Shown: positions 1-5,305 of the stretch, in pieces
Position numbering within the stretch: position 1 is the first letter of the stretch
Layout of the letters: every line of letters starts with the position of its first letter
Assembly: GCA_013331215.1 (NCBI GenBank)
Contig: DUGU01000259.1
Span: forward strand, 1 to 5,305
Direction of reading: 5' to 3'
From: Methanoregulaceae archaeon
Lineage (GTDB): Archaea > Halobacteriota > Methanomicrobia > Methanomicrobiales > Methanospirillaceae
DNA: 5,305 nucleotides
The notes under the pieces: generated by a model
The model's input: only the letters and a program-made list of their open reading frames with translations
What the model was told of the DNA's origin: nothing
Database searches by the model: none
Made by a program: the position numbers and the translations under genes

Positions 1-360
1 CTATCCTGGCGTCGCCGCCGCCATCGCCACCGGCTCGCGGCCGGCAAAGTACAGCAGGCCGCCCACGAACAGCATGATCAGGTTTGGCGGCGGCAGGACG
101 ACCGCGATGAACGCGTAGTACGACGCTTCCCTGACGCATCCGCTCTTCAGCCTGTGCAAAGAGAGCACGCCCGCTGCGCTCCCGCCACCGGCAAGCAGCG
201 CGAAGAGCAGTGCCCCGATCACCCACGCCCCCGGCATCGGCATCCGTCCGAGAAGTACGGCCGTCGCGGCCAGGAGGACGAGAAGGGTCAGGATAATGTC
301 CAGGATGATCGAGAGCATGATCAGGATTCGGGCGAGACGGATCTCTCTCGTGGCGTTCAT
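1..360 (-). CDS. Small hypothetical integral membrane protein (119 aa)
   Basis: I do not recognise this protein and assign no function. The frame is complete: ATG at 360 and TAG at positions 3-1. The first eight residues are polar and basic. Hydrophobic stretches follow at about residues 9-36 (probably one long or two short helices), 44-67 and 81-107, so three or four membrane segments are likely. A short basic, Cys-containing loop (about 69-79) and a PPP turn near residue 90 break the last two. There is no signal-peptide cleavage site, and the predicted N terminus is cytoplasmic by the positive-inside rule. It lies 114 bases beyond the permease gene on the same strand and has its own TATA-like box, so it is probably a separate transcription unit. 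No strong Shine-Dalgarno sequence precedes the ATG, which fits a short leader. Gene reality is supported by strong, clean hydrophobic segments; the rival plus-strand frame there encodes only a polar, Arg/His-rich shadow. Confidence 0.72.
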   Translation of the reverse strand: MNATREIRLARILIMLSIILDIILTLLVLLAATAVLLGRMPMPGAWVIGALLFALLAGGGSAAGVLSLHRLKSGCVREASYYAFIAVVLPPPNLIMLFVGGLLYFAGREPVAMAAATPG

Positions 361-393
361 TCGGATCAGTAGCTGACCGAAGGGGGAGGCGAG

Positions 394-401
394 TATTTAA
401 T
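394..401 (-). promoter_or_regulatory. Archaeal TATA-like box for the small membrane protein gene
   Basis: On the minus strand this reads ATTAAATA, an AT-rich island in otherwise GC-rich sequence. Its centre lies about 37.5 bases before the ATG at 360. With the usual archaeal spacing of about 25 bases from TATA to transcription start, the transcript would begin near 372 and carry a leader of only about a dozen bases. The spacing nearly matches that of the box ahead of the cydA-like gene, which supports both. A short inverted repeat (GTGG-CA-CCAC on the minus strand) sits just upstream but is too short to call an operator. Confidence 0.5.
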
Positions 402-474
402 TGTGGTGCCACCCTCGACGAACGGCAACGGATCTCGAGGCGCTCATGCAGAGGAAGCCGCCATGATGCCGTCG

Positions 475-1164
475 CTATCGGCTCCGGAAGAGTCGCGGCG
501 AGGCCGCGAGCACGAGCCCCAGCAACGCGAAGGCCGAAAACCAGGCGATCGGAACGGCGGTGAGAGGCGCGCCGTCCGGGGACGCACGGAGAGTCGTAGC
601 GAACGGGCCAAACGGCAGCAGCCAGGAACTCCAGCCCGCGCCCGCTCCCGGAACCGCCCCCGAGAGGACGGCCGCCCCGATGACCGAGAGGACAGCGAAG
701 AGGTGGCCTTCCGCTGCAGAGGCTGAGAGAGAGGCAACGAATACGCCGAGGGCATTCGCGCCGATCAGGGCCGCAGGGTAGGCAAGCAGGATTACAGTGA
801 CGGACGGAATCGAGTACCCTCCGGCCGTGATCAGGAGGACGAGCGGGATCAGGAGCTGTGCGCCGTCCAGAAACGCGCTCGCGAGGATGTACTCGGCCGC
901 AAGCACGTGCGGCGGGACGGGGAGGACGGCCATCCGTTCGAGCATCCGGCTGTCGCGGAGGTGGATCAGCCTCACCGAAGAGCCGAAGACTCCGATGAAG
1001 AGGACCGCCACCGAGAAGCCGACGGCCTTCATCGACGCGGGAACAGCCCCGAGTGCGAGCGGCGCAAGCAGGAGCAGGGGCAGCAGGAACTTGAGGGCGA
1101 CGGCGCGCCGCCCGCGGCTCGCCTCCAGAAGCTCCTTCAGCCAGAACCGATGAGGGTCGATCAC
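475..1164 (-). CDS. ABC-2 type transporter permease (229 aa)
   Basis: This is the membrane subunit of a two-gene ABC exporter, paired with the ATPase just upstream. Six hydrophobic segments are visible at about residues 22-40, 46-64, 93-114, 119-145, 153-172 and 203-221. Between segments 2 and 3 is a polar cytoplasmic loop (about 65-92) with the pattern LRDSRMLERMAVLPVPP, resembling the ABC-2/CcmB pattern in which a Leu-rich charged stretch precedes a Pro-containing turn and a conserved Glu or Lys. The length of about 230 residues is close to CcmB and other short ABC-2 permeases. The start is GTG at 1164, overlapping the ATPase stop as GTGA, with a purine-rich GGGGGAAGGG just upstream, so translation is probably coupled. 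The substrate cannot be read from sequence. A CcmB-like haem-related role is possible given the haem protein at the head of the operon, but CcmB identity is not established. Confidence 0.85.
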   Translation of the reverse strand: MIDPHRFWLKELLEASRGRRAVALKFLLPLLLLAPLALGAVPASMKAVGFSVAVLFIGVFGSSVRLIHLRDSRMLERMAVLPVPPHVLAAEYILASAFLDGAQLLIPLVLLITAGGYSIPSVTVILLAYPAALIGANALGVFVASLSASAAEGHLFAVLSVIGAAVLSGAVPGAGAGWSSWLLPFGPFATTLRASPDGAPLTAVPIAWFSAFALLGLVLAASPRLFRSR

Positions 1165-2117
1165 CGCCCTTCCCCCGCCGAGTGCAGAAAAAGATCCCCG
1201 AGGGACGGCGCGCTGACCTCGAGGCCGCCGATCCGCCCGCCCTGTTCGACCACTTCCGTAACAACGCGGGCAAGGAACGCGGAGGTGCCGCCGTCGGGGT
1301 CGGCCCGGCCTAGTATGCGCAGGAACGGTGTGCCGCGACTGTCCGTCTCCTCGCTGACCCCCTCGACCCCGGGGATCCCGTTCAGACGATCGGGAAAGAT
1401 CGGGGAGGTCAGGCGGATATCAATCCGCACGGCACGGTCGAGGGAGCGGATCAGCACCGACGGCGCACCGGTGGCGATCACCCGGCCGTCCCGCAGCAGG
1501 ACCACACGGGTGGCCAGCGCGGCCGCTTCATGCATGTCGTTCGAGGCGAAGATCACCGTCGCCCCCGCTCCGGCCGCGTCCTGCAGCAGGGTATAGAGGG
1601 TCAGACGCGCATGGTAATCGAGCCCCATGGACGGCTCGTCGAGGAGCAGGAGGCGGGGAGCGTGCGCCAGCGCCTCGATCAGCGCGAGCTTGCGCCGCAT
1701 GCCGTACGAGTAGGTAGCCACGGGATCGTCCTGCCGCTCCTGGAGGTCGAGCCGGTTGAAGAGCATGTCGAGCCTCGGACGGGCTGTCTCGGGCGTGAGC
1801 CCGTACGATCGGGCAAAGTACCAGGCGTTCTCGTACCCGGTCAGCGGATCCCAGTGCCCGAGATGGTCGAAGAGGACGCCGATCTCCTTAAAGGATGCCC
1901 GGTCCAGCCGGCTTTGCCCCCACCACGCGATGGCGCCGTCGCCCGGACGAAGAAGGCCGGCGATGAGCCGGAGCAGGGTCGACTTGCCGGAGCCGTTTCC
2001 CCCGAGGAGCCCGATGATCTCCCCCTCGCCGGCCGCGAGGGTCACTCCGCGCAGTGCAGCGATAGAGCCGAATGACCTGCTCACGCCGTCAAGGGCGAGG
2101 ACATCACCGGAGTTCAT
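1161..2117 (-). CDS. ABC transporter ATP-binding protein (318 aa)
   Basis: This is the cytoplasmic ATPase that would power the adjacent permease. Walker A is at residues 39-47 (GGNGSGKST), Walker B with the catalytic Glu at 156-161 (LLLLDE), and the D-loop at about 165-167 (GLD). The signature is YSYGMRRKL at 136-144 rather than the usual SGG form. The H-loop position reads SND (Asn193) where a His is usual, and the Q-loop region (79-93, IGVLFDHLGHWDPLT) shows no obvious Gln. After the core domain, residues about 225-318 form an accessory C-terminal domain ending in APSLGDLFL. This matches the PSLEDVFL-type ending of the DrrA/NodI group of ABC-2 ATPases. The start is ATG at 2117, overlapping the stress-protein stop as ATGA. 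The same frame is open far upstream, but that stretch is Arg/Gly-rich shadow of the stress-protein gene. No close Shine-Dalgarno sequence is seen, so translation is probably coupled to the preceding gene. Confidence 0.93.
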   Translation of the reverse strand: MNSGDVLALDGVSRSFGSIAALRGVTLAAGEGEIIGLLGGNGSGKSTLLRLIAGLLRPGDGAIAWWGQSRLDRASFKEIGVLFDHLGHWDPLTGYENAWYFARSYGLTPETARPRLDMLFNRLDLQERQDDPVATYSYGMRRKLALIEALAHAPRLLLLDEPSMGLDYHARLTLYTLLQDAAGAGATVIFASNDMHEAAALATRVVLLRDGRVIATGAPSVLIRSLDRAVRIDIRLTSPIFPDRLNGIPGVEGVSEETDSRGTPFLRILGRADPDGGTSAFLARVVTEVVEQGGRIGGLEVSAPSLGDLFLHSAGEGR

Positions 2118-3544
2118 CGGAAGTCCAGCCGCGTCCGTTCGGTCACCCTGACCGGGCGGCCATCGGGCATAGTCTCCACCACATCGTAAACGAGGACCCG
2201 GTCCCCCTCCTGCACGGTCGTGCCGAGCAGCCGGCTCTGGGCGATATGGCGGTGGAAGCCGGGAGCCAATCGCTTCCGCTTTCTCAGCACCACAGCTTCT
2301 GCCTCTGCGGGAGCCGGGGACACGTCCGCAGATGCCGGCCGCCCCATACCGTGGAGGGCGGCCGCCTCGGCGACCTCCTGCGGCGTGACCACAGACCGTC
2401 CCCGCCCCTGGGCCTCCGCCTCGATGAGACGTCGGGCCATGGGTCGCGCGAATGCGGGAACCTGCTCGAGTGCCGTCTCGGCCTCGGGAGTCCAGGATAG
2501 GGGGGCCTTGCCGGCAACGCGGGCCGGCGCCGGCACCGCCACCGGCTCGGCCGGGGGAACAACGATCAGCACGTTGCCAGTCCCGATCCGCGCGGCGTTG
2601 AGCGCATTGGCCCCGATCGTCGCCTCGGGGCCGCGGTGAAGCCCCCATCGCCCCATCACGAGCAGCGAGGTCTGCTCCGCGGTCGCGAATCGATCCAACT
2701 CTGTGTAGACCTTTCCCTTCAGCACAACTGTCTCGATCGCCATCCCGCGCTCCTTGGCGTATGCCTCCCCCCTGGCAAGGCCGTCCCTGTAGATCTCCTC
2801 GAGGCCTCGGTCGATGATCGCATCGTGGAGCTGTTCCTGCGCCGCGAAGTTGAAGCGCCGCTGCTGCTCCTCGGGGAGGGCATCGGCAATGGTGCGGAAG
2901 ACGCCCGTATGGAAGAACGGATCGTAGACGGCGGCCGCGACAAGAGGTACGTCGAAGGCACCTGCGATCCCGATTCCGCGGGCGAGCGCGGCGTAGCCCT
3001 CGGGGCTCCCGTCCACCCCGACGATCACCGGGCCGCCGGCCGCCATCCAGGGCGCGCGGACGACCATTACGTCGGCCGAAGTCGGGGCCAGAAGCACCCG
3101 TTCGGTCACCGAGCCGAGGAGCTCCTGTTCCACGGCACCGTGCCCCTGTGCGCCGAGCACCGCGAGGTCCGCCGGCAGTTCCCGTATCGCCCGAAGCAGC
3201 TCCGCGTAGTTCCTGCCTTCGGGCGTGAGCGCCTCGAACGCGACTCCCCGCGTCCCCCCATCTCCGGCGAGCTGCCGCAGATAGGCGTCCGAGATCAGCT
3301 GCATTCCGTTCGAGATCAGATCGTCGTGGGTGTCGCGCAACCGCTCCAGCCGCTCCTCTTCCTGGTACTGCGAGGGCAGGCCCGGCTCCATCTCCTCGAA
3401 CCGCGTCCGGTGCAGCCTCGCCGCATACACGTGGCACCCGGCGAGCCGGCATCCCGGGCATGAGCCGGCAAGCGCGAGCGCCGCCGCCTCCGCGAGGCGC
3501 GCGTGAGGCGAGCCGTCGGTCCCGACCAGAATCCGGTTATACGT
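2114..3544 (-). CDS. Tandem universal stress protein fused to a PCP_red-like domain (about 476 aa)
   Basis: Numbering takes the ACG codon at 3544 as residue 1. USP domain 1 (about 1-163) begins YNRILVGTDGS, with the nucleotide-binding Asp at residue 10. It ends with the ATP-binding pattern G-2X-G-9X-G-S at Gly131, Gly134, Gly144 and Ser145, followed by a VMVVR strand. USP domain 2 (about 171-331) begins VIVGVDGS (Asp178) and has G-2X-G-9X-G at 298, 301 and 311, with Ala in place of Ser/Thr at 312. An Ala/Pro linker follows. Residues about 348-397 (SWTPEAE, then LEQVPAFAR, ARRLIE, VVTPQEV) match PCP_red, the C-terminal domain of the 57-kDa protochlorophyllide reductase subunit. A basic tail of about 50 residues is unrecognised. 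Tandem USPs are usually near 290 residues, so this is a long fusion. A GTG at 3430 is the first canonical start, but it would delete strand 1 and Asp10. The in-frame stop upstream is at 3574-3572, leaving only non-canonical starts. Confidence 0.85.
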   Translation of the reverse strand, partial: TYNRILVGTDGSPHARLAEAAALALAGSCPGCRLAGCHVYAARLHRTRFEEMEPGLPSQYQEEERLERLRDTHDDLISNGMQLISDAYLRQLAGDGGTRGVAFEALTPEGRNYAELLRAIRELPADLAVLGAQGHGAVEQELLGSVTERVLLAPTSADVMVVRAPWMAAGGPVIVGVDGSPEGYAALARGIGIAGAFDVPLVAAAVYDPFFHTGVFRTIADALPEEQQRRFNFAAQEQLHDAIIDRGLEEIYRDGLARGEAYAKERGMAIETVVLKGKVYTELDRFATAEQTSLLVMGRWGLHRGPEATIGANALNAARIGTGNVLIVVPPAEPVAVPAPARVAGKAPLSWTPEAETALEQVPAFARPMARRLIEAEAQGRGRSVVTPQEVAEAAALHGMGRPASADVSPAPAEAEAVVLRKRKRLAPGFHRHIAQSRLLGTTVQEGDRVLVYDVVETMPDGRPVRVTERTRLDFR

Positions 3545-3550
3545 CAGGAT

Positions 3551-3557
3551 ACCCCCC
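3551..3557 (-). promoter_or_regulatory. Candidate ribosome-binding site for the stress-protein fusion
   Basis: The minus strand reads GGGGGGT here, the best purine-rich match to the archaeal anti-Shine-Dalgarno tail near the true N terminus of the stress protein. It ends six bases before ACG (3544) and three bases before CTG (3547). The six-base gap equals that between GGTGA and the GTG of the cydA-like gene, which favours initiation at or next to codon 3544. The same G6 run is also a plausible site for a sequencing or natural indel. Confidence 0.4.
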
Positions 3558-3577
3558 GTGCGGCACCGGCTTCATGC

Positions 3578-5242
3578 TCAGGCGTCTCCCTGCTCCTGGA
3601 CCTGTTGCTCGAGCTGCACCTGCTCCTTCGTCTCGGGGTGGTAAGCCGTGACCTTGGAGACGGTCCAGAAGATTAGCCACGAGATCGAGAGGGAGATGAT
3701 CCAGACGCCGGCGATCTGGAGGGGCGGGATCGGCGTCGGCGTATGGTACGAGACCGGGATGATGTTGTACATGGTCCAGGGGGCGCGCCCCGCCTCGCGC
3801 ACGAACCCCATCACGTTCACGATCGCGGTCCCGAGGAGACCGGCGAACAGGCCGGCCACCCAGGACCCCTTCGTGAGATACCCCCATTCCCCCTCCTTCT
3901 CCTCTCTCGTGAGCAGCACGGCGTCGAGGATCGCGATCACCGCGCCGATTGCGGCCAGGCCGAAGAGCGCGGGGTATTTGTACCGCATGAGGCCGATCGG
4001 GTTGACCCATGCGGTCGGATCGAACCTCGTCGGAGCGCCGATCCATGACGGCTGGATCAGGATGAACGCGAGCACGGCCGCCACGACCAGGAAACCGCGG
4101 AAGGCATTGCGGAGGCGGGTCGACGTTCGCTGAGAGAGGAGCCGGTCTCGGCGCGTGATGAAGTAGACGATCACAGCTAGGGCGAGGCCCGAGTACAGGG
4201 TCACCATGGCGACCATCTCCCAGGCCCTGGCCCCGTGCATCATCACCTCGAACGCGGCCGGCTGACTCTGCAAGATCTGGAACATGTAGAGATATCCGAG
4301 GACGGCTTGGACGGCGAGGCCAAAGACTCCCCAGGCAAGTCCGTAGGCCGCAACCCAGTCCCACTGCTTCCGGTCCTCCATCGACGGCCGATCGCGATAG
4401 TGGAGGACCCCGAGCGCGGCCACCAGGAACCCGACCATCCCGAGCGCAGCCCCGACGCGATGGAACTGCAGTTGCCATAAGGTCGGGTTGAACCAGAGCT
4501 GCAGGGCTTCGTCCCACGGGATGGTGAGGATGCCCCCCGCGGAATAGGTGAGCGTGCTGACGCCGGGGGTCAGCATCCCTGCGGCGAGCATGTCGATCGA
4601 GAGGCTCTGGAAGAAGACATCCAGGATGTACACGAACCCGAGCACGAGGTGCCAGCGGTTGCTGATCTTCCCCCAAGCGAACCAGAAAGTATAGAGGACG
4701 AAGATCTCGACGCCGAAGAGAATGGACTCGGCAAGGAGCGGCCACCAGTAGACGTGGAACGCGTTCGAGGCGAAGGTCGGAAAAAGGGAGATGAAAAAGA
4801 ACATGCCGGCGCCGGCGAAGGTCGCGCCGGTCGAGAAGAGGATCAGGTTGAAGAGGGTCATGGAGCGGGCGAGGTTCTGATACCGCTCGCGCCGATACCG
4901 GGTATAGAGGAGGAGCGTCGCGACGATGATGATCGATCCGCCGAGCTGCAGGTTCGCGAAGAGCATATGTGTCTCCATCACGAACGCGATGAAGATCGAC
5001 CGTCCCGACGGTCCGAGGCCGACGTCCTGCAGCGGTATCTCCTGGCCGAACGCGGGGCTGATGTTCCCCAACGTTCCCTGAAATAGGTCGGTCGACGGGA
5101 TCGTCCCGCCCTGGAGCGGGGCGATGACGACGATGACGACGGCCAGGAAGACAACGACCGCTACGATCAGGGCCGAAATGATCACAACCCGGTCGCGGCG
5201 CCACGCGGCGATGCCGCCCGCCTCTTCATCCCGACCGAACAC
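3578..5242 (-). CDS. cydA: Cytochrome bd-type oxidase subunit I homologue (CydA-like, 554 aa)
   Basis: This is an integral membrane haem protein of the cytochrome bd superfamily; canonical members oxidise quinol and reduce O2 to water. His92 (METHMLFANLQLGGS) corresponds to the b595 ligand region near E. coli His19. The PLLAESILFGVE stretch supplies Glu172 and Glu179 at the place of E. coli Glu99/Glu107, and WFAWGKIS follows as in the family. His261 (FHRVGAALG) corresponds to the b558 ligand His186. GRAPW at 485-489 matches the family's GRQPW motif. A Met in 333-346 is the probable second b558 ligand. About 12 hydrophobic segments are visible, starting with an extra helix at 18-41, against nine in canonical CydA. 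Only some 20-25 polar residues lie where the long quinol-binding Q-loop should be. No CydB follows. The start is GTG at 5242, with GGTGA six bases upstream. Length is similar to CydA despite the missing loop. The electron donor is uncertain. Confidence 0.9.
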   Translation of the reverse strand: MFGRDEEAGGIAAWRRDRVVIISALIVAVVVFLAVVIVVIAPLQGGTIPSTDLFQGTLGNISPAFGQEIPLQDVGLGPSGRSIFIAFVMETHMLFANLQLGGSIIIVATLLLYTRYRRERYQNLARSMTLFNLILFSTGATFAGAGMFFFISLFPTFASNAFHVYWWPLLAESILFGVEIFVLYTFWFAWGKISNRWHLVLGFVYILDVFFQSLSIDMLAAGMLTPGVSTLTYSAGGILTIPWDEALQLWFNPTLWQLQFHRVGAALGMVGFLVAALGVLHYRDRPSMEDRKQWDWVAAYGLAWGVFGLAVQAVLGYLYMFQILQSQPAAFEVMMHGARAWEMVAMVTLYSGLALAVIVYFITRRDRLLSQRTSTRLRNAFRGFLVVAAVLAFILIQPSWIGAPTRFDPTAWVNPIGLMRYKYPALFGLAAIGAVIAILDAVLLTREEKEGEWGYLTKGSWVAGLFAGLLGTAIVNVMGFVREAGRAPWTMYNIIPVSYHTPTPIPPLQIAGVWIISLSISWLIFWTVSKVTAYHPETKEQVQLEQQVQEQGDA

Positions 5243-5248
5243 CTGGGC

Positions 5249-5253
5249 TCACC
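5249..5253 (-). promoter_or_regulatory. Shine-Dalgarno site of the cydA-like gene
   Basis: The minus strand reads GGTGA six bases before the GTG at 5242. This is complementary to the TCACC of the archaeal 16S rRNA 3' tail. It decides the GTG start, since no in-frame ATG lies nearby and the following residues lead directly into a basic segment and the first membrane helix. Confidence 0.6.
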
Positions 5254-5274
5254 AGACTCCCGATAGGGTCTCCG

Positions 5275-5284
5275 ATTATTTATC
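5275..5284 (-). promoter_or_regulatory. Archaeal TATA-like box for the cydA-led operon
   Basis: The minus strand reads GATAAATAAT, an AT-rich island centred about 38 bases before the GTG at 5242. With normal archaeal spacing the transcript would start near 5254, just ahead of the GGTGA, giving a leader of about 12 bases. A second weaker AT-rich stretch (CTATAC, about 5290-5295) lies a few bases further upstream. No other promoter-like AT-rich island was seen between here and the permease end, so this probably drives cydA, the stress protein and both ABC genes. Confidence 0.55.
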
Positions 5285-5305
5285 TAGGGTATAGTGGCAA
5301 ACTAG

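Noticed and set aside
402..474. Terminator after the permease gene
   Set aside because: No T-run on the minus strand and no convincing stem-loop follows the TAG at 475, so no terminator is called.
2118..3461. Upstream extension of the ABC ATPase frame to 766 codons
   Set aside because: The extra 448 residues are Arg/Gly/Ala-rich shadow of the stress-protein gene. The ATPase fold begins right after the ATG at 2117, which also forms the ATGA overlap.
2636..3463. Plus-strand open frame of 275 codons opposite the stress-protein gene
   Set aside because: Low-complexity Arg/His/Pro/Glu-rich product, antisense to a gene with clear USP motifs. Such antisense frames are common in GC-rich DNA.
3537..3575. 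Tiny frame ATG to TAA (12 codons) just after the cydA stop
   Set aside because: Too short and with no supporting features. It is of interest only as a possible start for the stress protein if the G6 run contains an extra base.
2523..4816. A 12-base perfect palindrome (GCCGGCGCCGGC) at 2523-2534 and again at 4805-4816
   Set aside because: Both copies lie inside genes, encoding Ala/Pro and Ala/Gly runs with preferred GC-rich codons. Chance and codon bias explain them, and no array or regulatory context is seen.
5122..5145. Short tandem repeat of GATGACGAC type
   Set aside because: It encodes Val/Ile-rich residues of the first membrane helix of the cydA-like protein; simple codon repetition accounts for it.
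3537..5204. A 555-codon open frame on the minus strand overlapping the cydA-like gene
   Set aside because: The product is rich in Arg, Pro, Asp and His with no membrane segments or motifs, as expected for a shifted frame of a GC-rich gene. The overlapping frame has clear bd-oxidase motifs.

Overview
The window looks like archaeal DNA of high GC, roughly 60-65% by eye. The clues are AT-rich TATA-like boxes of the form TAAATA, placed about 38 bases ahead of two gene starts, and a GGTGA ribosome-binding site matching the archaeal 16S tail. The protein content (bd-like oxidase, tandem universal stress protein, ABC-2 exporter) and base composition would suit a GC-rich euryarchaeon such as a Methanomicrobiales methanogen. 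That placement is inference; nothing here is diagnostic at genus level.

All five supported genes read on the minus strand, so gene order runs from the right edge to the left. From 5242 to 3578 lies a divergent cytochrome bd-type subunit I (CydA-like), with its own promoter at the right edge. About 30 bases after its stop comes a 476-codon gene (3544 to 2114) with two universal stress protein (USP) domains, a C-terminal domain resembling PCP_red of the protochlorophyllide reductase family, and an unrecognised tail. It overlaps by four bases (ATGA) an ABC ATPase (2117 to 1161), which overlaps by four bases (GTGA) a six-helix ABC-2 permease (1164 to 475). These four genes look like one transcription unit. 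A 114-base gap with a second TATA-like box then leads to a small unrecognised membrane protein (360 to 1).

The working picture is a respiratory or oxygen-scavenging module: a bd-like haem protein, a nucleotide-binding stress protein with a possible tetrapyrrole-related domain, and an exporter. The exporter's substrate is unknown.

The most notable points are: CydA without CydB and essentially without a Q-loop; the USP-USP-PCP_red fusion; the lack of any canonical start codon at the true N terminus of that fusion; and a Cys-rich motif that would be lost if the fusion gene were started at the first GTG. No tRNA, rRNA, CRISPR, insertion sequence or convincing terminator was seen.
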